Below are positions 54,928-63,332 of a DNA stretch of 64,000 nt, piece after piece; the first letter of the stretch is position 1, and each line of letters starts with the position of its first letter. Made by a program: the position numbers and the translations under genes. Under the pieces are notes generated by a model, which worked only from the letters and a program-made list of their open reading frames with translations, ran no database searches and was not told the DNA's origin. Where the stretch lies: NCBI RefSeq assembly GCF_000981225.1, contig NZ_LAJC01000007.1, positions 50,946 to 114,945 of the forward strand, read 5' to 3'. This DNA is from Allosalinactinospora lopnorensis (GTDB lineage Bacteria; Actinomycetota; Actinomycetes; Streptosporangiales; Streptosporangiaceae).

Positions 54928-55914
54928 ATGCTTTTCTGGTCGGGACCGTTTCGGGAAGGGCGCCATGGACCACGAGCATCCCCCTCACAGCCGGGGCCCT
55001 ACGGGCCGCAGAGGCCCGCCGTCCCGCCGGGACCGCACGGGCCGCCGTCTCAGGGGCCACCGCCCCCGCCCGGCGGCCCGCCGCCGCAGGGGCCTCCGTT
55101 CCCGCCTCAGGGGTTCCCGCCGCCCGGCCCACCTCCCTACGGGCCCGGTGGTCCCGCGGGGCCCGGCATGCCCTTCGGCCCGCCGCCGCCACCGCCGAAG
55201 AAGCGGACCGGGCTGTGGATCGGCCTCGCGGCCGGCGGCGCCTTCCTGGCGCTCGTCCTCGCCGGTGGTGTGTTCCTGTGGGCGGGCCCCTTCAGCGGCG
55301 GGGAGGAGAGCGGTGGGAATTCCCCCGCCGAGTCCGCCCGCGGCGGCGAGGAGGAGGACGAAGGCAGCGGGCAGGAGGAGGCGGCGGAGCCCGATGTCGG
55401 CGACCCCCCGCACGCGCTCCCCGACGACCCGTGCGCGGCGCTCACCTCGGCGCAGCGCAGCGAACTCGACGCCCAGGGCGACGAGGAGGCGGCCGAGGAG
55501 GGCATGACCGGGTGCTCCTGGTCGGTGCTCGTCGACGGCTCGATCGGCGGGCACCTGGACGTGGTGTACCTGGAGCCGTTCCCCGACTCGGGCGGGGGCG
55601 AGGCGGGGGCCGAGGAGGTCTTCGACTTCAATGTCGAGTACGCCGTCGAGAGCGAGGACGGCACGCGCGAGGTGAGCGTCGAGCGGGAGCAGCCCCTCGA
55701 CCTGGGCGACGAGAGCCTCCTGGTCCACGCGATCGAGGAGTTCAACGGGGACGGCGAGGAGTTCTCCGCCGTCAGCGCGCTGATCCGGCAGGACGACATG
55801 AACATCAGGGTCGTGCTGCTGACCCCGGACGACCTGACGGCGCCGCAGGACGCCGACACCCTCGACGACCTCATGACGGACCTGGGCCGCGAGGCGATCA
55901 ACAACATCGGCTGA
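54928..55914 (+). CDS. Proline-rich single-pass membrane protein with acidic outer domain
   Basis: About 320 residues: a Pro/Gly-rich cytoplasmic head (PPPPPGGPPPQGPPFPP), a membrane helix (GLWIGLAAGGAFLALVLAGG), an acidic linker and an outer domain with CAALTSAQRSELDAQG and GCSWSV, a pattern common in actinobacterial DUF3558-like lipoproteins and membrane proteins. The uninterrupted frame begins at ATG 54928, but a better start is ATG 54965 (MDHEHPPHSRGP, after GGGAAGG), which joins this frame only if one base is missing from the CCC at 54997-54999. Function is unknown. Confidence 0.68.
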   Translation: MLFWSGPFREGRHGPRASPSQPGPYGPQRPAVPPGPHGPPSQGPPPPPGGPPPQGPPFPPQGFPPPGPPPYGPGGPAGPGMPFGPPPPPPKKRTGLWIGLAAGGAFLALVLAGGVFLWAGPFSGGEESGGNSPAESARGGEEEDEGSGQEEAAEPDVGDPPHALPDDPCAALTSAQRSELDAQGDEEAAEEGMTGCSWSVLVDGSIGGHLDVVYLEPFPDSGGGEAGAEEVFDFNVEYAVESEDGTREVSVEREQPLDLGDESLLVHAIEEFNGDGEEFSAVSALIRQDDMNIRVVLLTPDDLTAPQDADTLDDLMTDLGREAINNIG

Positions 55915-55941
55915 GCCGTCTGCCGCGTCTCGCGGGCACGG

Positions 55942-58116
55942 TCAAGGCAGGCGGTTGATGGCCGCCTCGACGTCGTCGGCTCTGGGGTCGTCGACCGACC
56001 ACAGGATGTCCAGGGCGGCGCCGAGGCGGCTGCGCGCCTGCCCGGTCTCGCCCATGGCGGCGTACGCCTCACCCGTTCCGATGAGCGCGACGGCTTCGCT
56101 GTCGAGGTCGTCCACCTCGCGGAAGACCGCGATGGCGGTTTGGTACTCCTCGACGGCCTCGGCGTGGCGGCCCGACGACGCCAGTGCGGCGGCCAGGAAG
56201 CACCGGGCCCAGGCCACGGTCCAGGTGTCCTCAATGTCGGTGAAGATGCCGATCGCGGTTCGGCAGTTCTCCAGCGCGATGCCGAAGTGTCCGAGTGCCC
56301 GTTCACACTCGACAAGGCTCAGCAGGGCCATGCCCTCGCCGCGCCGTTCCCCGGCCCTGCGGAACGCGTCGATGGCCTGCTGGAGGAGTACCGGAGCGTC
56401 GTCCTCCTGCTCCCGGCGCAGCTCACCGAGCTGGCGCAGCGCGAACCCCTCGATCCAGCCGTCGCCCACCTCCCGGGCCGCCTCCAGCGCCGCCGTGTAG
56501 TGCTCCAGGGCTTCTTCGGTGTCGCCGAGCAGCCATTCGGCGTCGGCGAGGCCGAGGAGGTTGTAAGCCTCCCCGTAGCGGTTCCCCAACGTACGGGCCG
56601 CTTCGAGCCCGACCAGGTTGATCTCGCGCCACTCGTGCCAGTGCCGGTGGCGTTCGAAGAGCCCGTAGACCGCAGCGGGCAGCCGCCACGCGAGTTCGTA
56701 CAGTCCGTGGTCGAGCGCGGCCCGTATCGATCTGACGATGGTGGCGCGCTCCTGGGCGAACCACGCGAGAGCGGCCTTCGGGGTGTCGAATGTCAGGGGA
56801 TTCGCGGGCGGTTCGCCGGCGGGGTCCTCGACGGTACGGGAGTTCGGCTGCACCAACAGCACCGCGTTGCGCGCGCTCGCCAGGTACCAGCCGGTGAGCA
56901 GGCGCAGTACCTCGGCCGTACGCTCGGGTGCCTCCTCGGCGTGGAAACGCTCGGCCGCGTACACCCGCAGCAGGTCGTGCAACCGGTAGCGGTCGTGCCC
57001 GACCCGCTGCACCAGGTTCGCCGCGGTGAGCTGGTCGAGCAGTGGGCGTGCCCGACGCAGCGGCAAACCCACCGCGGCGGCGCAGGCCGCCGCGCCGAAC
57101 TCCGTCCCCGGGTGCACGCCGAGACCGCGGAACAGCCGCGCCGCCTCGGGAGGCAGCGCGGTGTAGGAGGCGGAGAAGACCGCCCGGACGTTGCTCAGTT
57201 CGTCGCCGGTGGTGCCCAGCGCATCAAGCCGCTCGTCTTCGGCGGCCAGTTCGGCGACGACGTGGCTGAGCGGGGTGTCGGGGCGGTCGATCAGCCGTTC
57301 GGCGAGGATGCGCAGCGCCAACGGTAGGTGGGCGCAGTGGGCGACGAGGTCGCGCGCCGCCTCGGGTTCGGCGTCGAGCCGCCGCCCGCCGAGGTGTGCC
57401 CGCAGCAGGGCGAGCGATTCTTCGGTGGAGAGCGTGTCCAGGGCCATCCGCCGCGCCCCTTCGCGCGCCACGAGGCCGGGCAGGGTGCTGCGGCTGGTGA
57501 CCAGGACCAGGCAGGTGGGCGAGGCCGGCAATAAGGGGCGCACCTGTTCGGCGGAGGTGGCGTCGTCGATGACGATGAGCATGTGTTTCCGGTCGAGCCG
57601 GGACCGGTAGAGGGCCGCCCTGCCGTCGAGGTCATCGGGGATGCGCTCGGGTGGGACGTCGAGCGCGCGCAGCAGGGAGTCGAGGGCACTGGACGCGTCC
57701 AGGCGGGGACCGGGGCCGTGGCCGCGCATATTGACGTACAGGTCGCCGTCGGCGTACCGGGAGCGGACCCGGTGCGCCCAGTGCACGGCCAGCGCGGTCT
57801 TGCCGATGCCGGGGGCGCCGCCGATCGCGGAGATGACGACCGCGTCGCCGGACTTGCCGACCGAGCCGTCCCCGGACGTCGGCAACAGCGCGTCGAGCCG
57901 GGCAAGCTCGGCACCTCGGTTGACGAACCCCGAGACCGCCATCGGAAGCTGCCGGGGTACGGGCGCATCCGCGGATGCCGCCGCCGTGACGTGCACGTCT
58001 CCATGGATGGCCCCGCTCTGCACGACGGCGCCCGCGCTCCCCTGGACGTCGTTCCGGGTGCTGCCCCTGTTGGTGGAATTGCTTGGAGACTCGCCGCTGC
58101 CGCTTGTCATCCTCAC
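55942..58116 (-). CDS. STAND NTPase with NB-ARC and TPR domains
   Basis: A 724-residue signalling ATPase. An N-terminal segment of the kind seen before actinobacterial NB-ARC proteins (AGAVVQSGAIHGDVHV) is followed by NB-ARC: Walker A GGAPGIGKTALAVHW, Walker B HMLIVIDDATSAEQV and HCAHLPLALRILAERL. After a winged-helix region come TPR-like repeats (about 490-715). It resembles AfsR-type regulators but lacks their N-terminal DNA-binding domain, so it is more likely a sensor/scaffold or defence-type switch than a transcription factor. It sits next to DUF6879. Confidence 0.82.
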   Translation of the reverse strand: MRMTSGSGESPSNSTNRGSTRNDVQGSAGAVVQSGAIHGDVHVTAAASADAPVPRQLPMAVSGFVNRGAELARLDALLPTSGDGSVGKSGDAVVISAIGGAPGIGKTALAVHWAHRVRSRYADGDLYVNMRGHGPGPRLDASSALDSLLRALDVPPERIPDDLDGRAALYRSRLDRKHMLIVIDDATSAEQVRPLLPASPTCLVLVTSRSTLPGLVAREGARRMALDTLSTEESLALLRAHLGGRRLDAEPEAARDLVAHCAHLPLALRILAERLIDRPDTPLSHVVAELAAEDERLDALGTTGDELSNVRAVFSASYTALPPEAARLFRGLGVHPGTEFGAAACAAAVGLPLRRARPLLDQLTAANLVQRVGHDRYRLHDLLRVYAAERFHAEEAPERTAEVLRLLTGWYLASARNAVLLVQPNSRTVEDPAGEPPANPLTFDTPKAALAWFAQERATIVRSIRAALDHGLYELAWRLPAAVYGLFERHRHWHEWREINLVGLEAARTLGNRYGEAYNLLGLADAEWLLGDTEEALEHYTAALEAAREVGDGWIEGFALRQLGELRREQEDDAPVLLQQAIDAFRRAGERRGEGMALLSLVECERALGHFGIALENCRTAIGIFTDIEDTWTVAWARCFLAAALASSGRHAEAVEEYQTAIAVFREVDDLDSEAVALIGTGEAYAAMGETGQARSRLGAALDILWSVDDPRADDVEAAINRLP

Positions 58117-58119
58117 CTT

Positions 58120-58695
58120 TCAGCGACGACGCATGTACGCATCGAACTGGGCATCGTATTCGGTGAACGGGACCGACAGATGTATCGCACGGTCCCGCCA
58201 CACGTTGGCCGCCACGACCCACTCCGGATCGTCGATCAGCTCGGTGGTCAGTAGCGAACCGTCGTCGGCGTAGTTCATCCACAGCATTTGGTGGGAGTCG
58301 AACAGCCAGTAGTCCAGGTGTGGCAGCCCACTGGGCCAGTCGCCTTCCTCCGCGGGAAGGATGCGGATGTTCTCCCCAGCGGCGACGTTACGACGGTAGC
58401 CGTGCGCGCACTCGAAGCGCACATAGTCCGACAAGGGCTCGGTGACCACGTGGACCCGGTCATACCGCCGCCCCGCGGCGATCCCCGACCGGACTTCTTC
58501 TCCCCATTCAGTATCGCTCAGAGTGGGCGGAAGACTCTGCTGCTCATCAGCGATAAACCGCCGGAAATCCTCATTTTCATAGTCGGCGGCATAGATTTGT
58601 AGAGTTTCCAATCGGAATGCCGTGTAACGGAATTCGGCGAACAGTTGCTCGACTTCATCCCAGGTGATGGGGCGGCCTTTAGGATTCTCGCTCAC
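58120..58695 (-). CDS. DUF6879 family protein
   Basis: A 191-residue soluble protein beginning MSENPKGRPITWDEVEQLFA and containing EFRYTAFRLETLQIYAADYE, GRRYDRVHVVTEPLSDYVRF and HLDYWLFDSHQMLWMNYADD. This pattern is DUF6879, frequent in actinobacteria beside XRE regulators and small partner genes. Its function is unknown. It overlaps the stop/start of the small gene upstream and lies just before the STAND NTPase on the same strand, so the three may act together. Confidence 0.8.
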   Translation of the reverse strand: MSENPKGRPITWDEVEQLFAEFRYTAFRLETLQIYAADYENEDFRRFIADEQQSLPPTLSDTEWGEEVRSGIAAGRRYDRVHVVTEPLSDYVRFECAHGYRRNVAAGENIRILPAEEGDWPSGLPHLDYWLFDSHQMLWMNYADDGSLLTTELIDDPEWVVAANVWRDRAIHLSVPFTEYDAQFDAYMRRR

Positions 58696-58913
58696 TACGC
58701 TCCGTTCTGCTTATACTGTTCCACCGCCCGGAGGAGGATATCCGGATCGATCCGCACGGCCGTTTCGCCTGGAAGGGTGTTCTGTAGAGCGGACTTGGAA
58801 GCGCCAGTGAGTTCGGGTCCCTGAACGATAAGTTCACCAGTGTCGGACAGGTAGACAGACGGGCAAGCCTTATCCTGGGACTTTCCGTCTTTGGCGAGCA
58901 ACGTGAGCTTCAT
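58695..58913 (-). CDS. Small conserved-type hypothetical protein
   Basis: A 72-residue protein from ATG 58913, which has AGGAG upstream (an in-frame extension to 58982 lacks support). It starts MKLTLLAKDGKSQDKACPSV and has DTGELIVQGPELTG and ETAVRIDPDILLRAVEQY, looking like a small beta-rich fold. It abuts the DUF6879 gene, its usual neighbour. Such partners are found widely in actinobacteria with no known role. Confidence 0.72.
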   Translation of the reverse strand: MKLTLLAKDGKSQDKACPSVYLSDTGELIVQGPELTGASKSALQNTLPGETAVRIDPDILLRAVEQYKQNGA

Positions 58914-58999
58914 GTTTCTCCTGTTCAACAAACAGTGGAGAATATTTGACTCACGGTAACACGAATGCCCGCGGCCTCCCATGGGCTGTCCGGATTCGG

Positions 59000-59161
59000 C
59001 TACTCCGTAATGTAACGTTCCCTGACATTGGAAACGGCTTCGTCGTCGTTCTCTTTCGAGGCGCGGACCAGACGCTTCAGGTCAGCGGCGAAGAGCGCGT
59101 CTCGCACGCTCTCCGGCTGTCGCTCTGCCGTGTCGCGTTCCGGGCGCTCGTCGGCGGTCAT
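59000..59161 (-). CDS. Small acidic/helical hypothetical protein
   Basis: A 53-residue frame with GAGGAGG before its ATG: MTADERPERDTAERQPESVR, then DALFAADLKRLVRASKENDD and a short tail ending RYITE. It is very charged and probably helical. A still smaller frame of 21 codons (59158-59223, MRLRSMAVRRLRDGFPDEEV) with AGGAGAGG ahead overlaps its start by ATGA, suggesting a translated leader or a two-gene unit. No family is recognised. Confidence 0.55.
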   Translation of the reverse strand: MTADERPERDTAERQPESVRDALFAADLKRLVRASKENDDEAVSNVRERYITE

Positions 59162-59259
59162 ACGACCTCCTCATCGGGAAAGCCGTCGCGGAGTCGGCGT
59201 ACTGCCATTGACCGTAGTCGCATGGACCTCTCCTGTCATGGGTGGGCTTGCCGTGTGCT

Positions 59260-59315
59260 GATCTTGACGAAACCGGTCCTTAGCGCGGCGCTGGAGGGCC
59301 GGTTTCGTCAAGATC
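59260..59315. terminator. Long hairpin, probable terminator
   Basis: GATCTTGACGAAACCGG and CCGGTTTCGTCAAGATC form a perfect 17-base-pair stem around a 22-base loop, just past the end of the hypothetical gene at 59342-59608. Confidence 0.72.
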
Positions 59316-59341
59316 GCCGTTGGGTGGGCGGGCGGATGGGG

Positions 59342-59608
59342 TTACGGGTGGTCCCAACTGTGGCCGGAGGGGTCCAGGTGCGGCCCGTCGTGGTGGGTCG
59401 GCCGCACGCACGGCAGGCGGTGTCGCCGCTGGGGCTCGGGAGGGCTCTGCTCGCAGGCGTCCCCGAGCCATTCGGCGAGCTGGGACAGGAGCGCGAGTGA
59501 GGTCTCACGGACGGTGGACAGCCAGTAGGCGCGGTCCTGGGTGCTCGCGGCGATGTCGTCGGCCATCTGGCGCAGCCACCGGGCCTCGTCGGGGGTGAGG
59601 TCGAGCAT
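59342..59608 (-). CDS. Hypothetical protein
   Basis: An 88-residue protein starting MLDLTPDEARWLRQMADDIA, with RAYWLSTVRETSLALLSQLA and a Pro/His-rich end containing CVRPTHHDGPHLDPSGHSW. The first half looks helical; the His/Cys-rich tail could bind metal. Its start is next to the end of the upstream gene (59609), so they form an operon. I do not recognise a family. Confidence 0.6.
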   Translation of the reverse strand: MLDLTPDEARWLRQMADDIAASTQDRAYWLSTVRETSLALLSQLAEWLGDACEQSPPEPQRRHRLPCVRPTHHDGPHLDPSGHSWDHP

Positions 59609-60035
59609 TCAGACCACCCCGCCGTCCGCCGCCCCGGCCATGGGGGCGGCGATATAGGGCCGGACGTGCGGCGGCGGGGCGAACTCGGCGAGCGCGAAGT
59701 CCAGCGCCTCCAGGTCGCTGGCGGCCAGAACGATCCCTTCGGCCACGCGGTTGTGCGCCTGGAACGGTGCGGCCTGCCCGGACCCGTAGGTGAGCCGCCA
59801 TCGGGCGCGGTGCCGCGCGTGCACCTCGCAGAACCGGCCATAGTCCGGCGGGACCGCGGGCTGGGGGAGGACGTAGGGGCGGGGACGGGCCCGTACGCCG
59901 GAGAGGCTCCGGAAGCGGAGCGCCCCGAGCGTGCCGAGGGGGCGGCCCGGGCCGCAACAGGAGGTAGGGCAGTGCGGCGCTCGGGAAGAGCAGCGCGCCC
60001 ACCAACCCGAGAACGCGCGGGATAAGCTCGGACAT
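59609..60035 (-). CDS. Hypothetical membrane-anchored protein, frameshifted
   Basis: It starts MSELIPRVLGLVGALLFPSA with one membrane helix (ATG 60035, AAGGAG eight bases upstream). At the run of five G at 59938-59942 one base appears missing; the protein resumes as GTLGALRFRSLSGVRARPRP. It then has YGRFCEVHARHRARWRLTYG and HNRVAEGIVLAASDLEALDF. Corrected length is about 142 residues. The cytoplasmic part has no known domain. It is co-directional with the 88-residue gene. Confidence 0.55.
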
Positions 60036-60223
60036 GTCATCAGCTCCTTGGGGTTAGCTGGTGGCCATGCCCCGGGGCCGGTGCTAGCGGCCGCCGGGGT
60101 CTTTTCGTGTCTTTCCTTTTCCGAGAATGACGGCGTCCTCCGCCACCTTCCAGTGGCGATACATTTTTGGCTCTTCTTGCCTTATCCGTCGCGATTCGGC
60201 TCCGCAGATGGAAATCTGTCTTC

Positions 60224-61042
60224 ATGGCGAACCAGGATCGGTCGCGCTGGAGCCAGTTCGGCGCGGAGGTACAGCGTCTACGTGCCTCATCAGGCATGAC
60301 GCAACGGCAACTGGCGGGCAGGCTCACCATGCACTACACGATGATCGGGAAGCTCGAACGAGCGGAAAGAACCCCATAACGGGAACAAGCGGAAGAATTG
60401 GACACTGCCCTGGAGGCAGGCGGGTCATTTACTCGTCTATGGCAGGAGTTAACCAATCAGCGATACGTTCCCGACTGGTTCAAGGACGCGCTGTTGCTGG
60501 AGCAGCGCGCGACCGAGATCAAGGCGTATGAGTCCATCCGGATTCCCGGACTGCTGAAGACCGAGGACTACGCGCGAGTGCTGGTCAGAGAGCGTAAGGT
60601 CACGGCGCCCTCCGATGAGGTCGAGCAGGTCGTCAAGACGCGCATTAAGCGGCTCCCGCTCATCCGGGGGAACAGCCCGTTCCTCTGGTTCGTGATCAAG
60701 GAGTCGGCTCTCTGGGCCGTTGTGGGGGGCGAGACGGTCATGCGGGACCAATTCCGGCATATCCTCACCCTTGTGGAAGAGGGCGTCATACGGGTGCAGA
60801 TCCTGCCGGAATCGCGCGCGAGTATCGGCATGTGCGAACCATTCCGGGTGATGGCGCTGAGCGCGACCCAGTCGGTCGGGTACCTGGAGAACGCTCAGGG
60901 CGGCGAGGTGGTTGACGCCCCGGAGCGGGTGAACGAGCTGTCCACCCTCTTCGGACTGCTCATCTCAGAGGCCCACTCGCCCTCTGCTTCCGCTGCCCTC
61001 GTCAAGGAGATAAACGGTGATCGCTATGGAGATGTGGACTAA
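60224..61042 (+). pseudogene. XRE/DUF5753 transcriptional regulator interrupted by a stop codon
   Basis: The N-terminal helix-turn-helix (MANQDRSRWSQFGAEVQRLR, then SGMTQRQLAGRLTMHYTMIG) leads into TAA at 60377-60379, and the same frame continues as REQAEELDTALEAGG with the full DUF5753 domain (QRATEIKAYESIRIPGLLKT and FRVMALSATQSVGYLENA). A single C-to-T change (CAA to TAA) explains it; unlike the other breaks in this window it is not an indel. The intact form, about 272 residues, would pair with the DUF397 gene that overlaps its end. Confidence 0.78.
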
Positions 61043-61205
61043 GAGCAGCTACAGCGGTGGCAACGGCGGTGACTGCGTCGAGGTCGCGAACTCGCCGGAG
61101 CTGGTGAAGATCCGTGACACCCGGAACCGCGAGGCCGGTTATCTGGCGGTTCCGGTGGCCGAGTGGTCCGCGTTCCTCGCTGACGTGAAGGACGGCCGAC
61201 TCTAA
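61017..61205 (+). CDS. DUF397 domain-containing protein
   Basis: A 62-residue protein with the DUF397 signature WTKSSYSGGNGGDCVEVAN, VKIRDTRNREAGYLAVP and EWSAFLADVKDGRL. The GTG start follows AAGGAG and overlaps the upstream XRE gene. DUF397 proteins pair with XRE-DUF5753 regulators in actinobacteria and are often treated as toxin-antitoxin-like or developmental switches (for example BldB/WhiJ-like systems in Streptomyces). Confidence 0.9.
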   Translation: MIAMEMWTKSSYSGGNGGDCVEVANSPELVKIRDTRNREAGYLAVPVAEWSAFLADVKDGRL

Positions 61206-61237
61206 CCGCACGAGTTCCGCCTCCCGAGTGAGGGTCC

Positions 61238-61276
61238 GGTGCGCCGGCCCCCGGATCCCTGCTGGCCCGGCGCACC
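61238..61276. terminator. Convergent terminator hairpin
   Basis: GGTGCGCCGG (61238-61247) and CCGGCGCACC (61267-61276) pair perfectly between the converging DUF397 and substrate-binding protein genes. Confidence 0.65.
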
Positions 61277-61282
61277 GTTGTG

Positions 61283-62599
61283 TCAGGAACCGTCGTGGAA
61301 GTCGGCTTCCTCGGGGTCGGGACGGTCGATCTCGGCCGGCTCGATCTCCCCGCCGTCGCGGTCGGTCGCCATCGGTTCCTGCAGCATCTCGGGCGGTGCA
61401 CCGGCCCGGTACTCGTTCACGAAGGCGCCCGCGAAGCCGCCGCGGTTCTCCTCGGAGGACTCGAACGGCACCAGCCCCGGACCGGACCAGTCCCCGGCGT
61501 GCAGGGCGTCGATCAGGCCCTGGCGGGTCAGGTCCTCCCCGGCGGCCTTGAGCACCTGGGAGAAGATGACGGCCTGGGCCATCCCGTACACGTGCGTGTT
61601 GGTGAGGTCGCCCTCGCCGTACTCCTCGTAGACCTCGGCGAAGAACTCGGACCAGGGGTCGTCCACCATCTCGACCTGCGGCAGGTAGTTGGTGCTCAGC
61701 AGGCCGTCCAGAAATGCCTCGGGGCGGACCTCCTCGGCGGCGGTGCCCGCGGTGAACTCCTCCAGAAGCGGCTTGAGGATCTCGGTGTCCCCGCCGATGC
61801 TGCTGACCATCCAGGTGGGGTCGTAGTCGATGCTCGCGGCCTCGACCAGCGCCAGTGCCATGAAGGGGGCATGGCAGGAACAGACGACCACATCCGCCCC
61901 GGACTTCTTCAGCTCCGCGATCTGGGAGCTGATGTCGGTGAGATCGGACGCGTAGTCCTCTCGGGCCACGACGTCGTCGATCAGGTACTGGTCGAGGCCG
62001 GCCTGGGAGTCCGTCCCCACATCGCCGTTCTGGTAGAAGTAGCCGATGTCGGCGTCGGGGAAGTTCTCGGCGATGTATTTGCCCTGGATCTTGGCTTCCT
62101 TGCTGTAGTCCGCCTGGTATCCGTAGGTCAGCGGGTACTCCCGGGGCGAGTTCCACATGAAGGCGCCCGAGGAGACGAAGAGGTCGGGCACCCCCTCCTC
62201 ATTGAGGAAGTTGATGACCGTTTCGTGGGTGCTCGTTCCAAGAGCACCGACCATCGCGAAGATCTCGTCCTCAAGGACCAGCTTCTGGGTCGCCTCGACG
62301 GTGCGCGCGGGATCGTAGGCGTCGTCCTCGACGACATAGTTGATCTCGCGGCCGTTGACGCCTCCGTTGTCGTTGACGAAGTCGAACACCGCGCCGGCCC
62401 CCTCGGACACCTGGATGAAGCCGGACGCGGCGGGCCCGGTGAGGGGCTGATGGGTTCCGATGGTGACGGAGTCGTCGGTGACACCGGGCGCGACGTTCAG
62501 GTCCACGGCCTCCTCCTCCACGGGTTCCTCCGGGCCGCCACAGGCGGCCGTGAGGAGCGCGATGGCGATTACCGCGGCCGATCGTGTCGTGGTTTTCAT
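61283..62599 (-). CDS. ABC transporter substrate-binding lipoprotein (branched-chain amino acid type)
   Basis: A 438-residue LivK-like binding protein. A lipoprotein signal (RSAAVIAIALLTAACGG) with lipobox LTAAC is followed by SVTIGTHQPLTGPAASGFIQ, VNDNGGVNGREINYVVEDDA and HETVINFLNEEGVPDLFVSS, typical of type I periplasmic-binding-protein folds. No permease or ATPase genes lie next to it here, so it may be an orphan or work with genes elsewhere. The ligand is unknown. Confidence 0.88.
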   Translation of the reverse strand: MKTTTRSAAVIAIALLTAACGGPEEPVEEEAVDLNVAPGVTDDSVTIGTHQPLTGPAASGFIQVSEGAGAVFDFVNDNGGVNGREINYVVEDDAYDPARTVEATQKLVLEDEIFAMVGALGTSTHETVINFLNEEGVPDLFVSSGAFMWNSPREYPLTYGYQADYSKEAKIQGKYIAENFPDADIGYFYQNGDVGTDSQAGLDQYLIDDVVAREDYASDLTDISSQIAELKKSGADVVVCSCHAPFMALALVEAASIDYDPTWMVSSIGGDTEILKPLLEEFTAGTAAEEVRPEAFLDGLLSTNYLPQVEMVDDPWSEFFAEVYEEYGEGDLTNTHVYGMAQAVIFSQVLKAAGEDLTRQGLIDALHAGDWSGPGLVPFESSEENRGGFAGAFVNEYRAGAPPEMLQEPMATDRDGGEIEPAEIDRPDPEEADFHDGS

Positions 62600-63332
62600 G
62601 GTTGCCCCCGTGTGATGGTCGGATGTGTCCTGCGGTCGGAAGCGCAGGCGGGTGTACAGGCTGTGGAGTGTTCTGGGTCCTGCCGGACGGGAACGGTGAG
62701 GAAAGGCGCGACTGGGGTGTTCGCGGCCCGGTCGCCGGGGTCGGGGGCGGGGCCTGGACGGTGCACCGGGGCTCGCGGTCAGCTAGGGCGATCGCCCCTG
62801 GCCGCGATCCCGGCTCGGTGAGCGGGAGAGCCCACGGACCTTGCCGAAAGCGGCGGGGCGGTTCCCGCCGCGGACGGCACTGGGCCGCGGGCCGTCGGCG
62901 CGGTCCTACCGTGGAACGGGCGGTGTCTTCGGGAGGTTCGAGGGGGTTCCGCGTGGAGTGGGCGGCGAGCGTGCGGTGCCGTGCTCTTCCGGTCGCTCCG
63001 TCCGGCACAGGAGGAGATACCGGAGAGCGCGCTTTTACCGGGGTCGATCAGGTCAACAGTGGACCGCCGTGGCTCCTGGGCTCTGGCACCGCTGGGTGCG
63101 GTCAGGCCGCTGGGTCTCACTGCCACCCCCTTTGCCGTGAGTAAGCGATTCGTCACACCTGTGGCATGTGTCACTTATCGTGAGTCACGACGGAATCGTA
63201 CATACTGACCGGTAGGTAATGACAAGGGGGTGCGGGTGACCACCGCAAAGCGCCAAGGAGCGGGGACCGCACTGCGCTCTTCCCGCGCATGGAGGGCCCC
63301 TTTAGCGCCGGAGGATAAGGAGGACGGTCGCT
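62600..63332. other. Long spacer between two divergent genes
   Basis: 733 bases without a supported gene; long frames here are GC-bias artefacts. A TetR-operator-like near-palindrome lies at 63203-63218. Between it and the acetyltransferase there is a ribosome-binding site AAGGAGG (63317-63323). Confidence 0.45.
63203..63218. promoter_or_regulatory. TetR-type operator-like site
   Basis: TACTGACCGGTAGGTA is an imperfect palindrome of the ACCGGT-centred kind bound by many actinobacterial TetR repressors. It lies in a promoter-like context upstream of the acetyltransferase gene. No TetR gene is visible nearby. Confidence 0.35.

Noticed and set aside
62584..63144. A 186-codon plus-strand frame upstream of the acetyltransferase
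   Set aside because: It begins inside the end of another gene, has no recognisable fold and no good ribosome-binding site.
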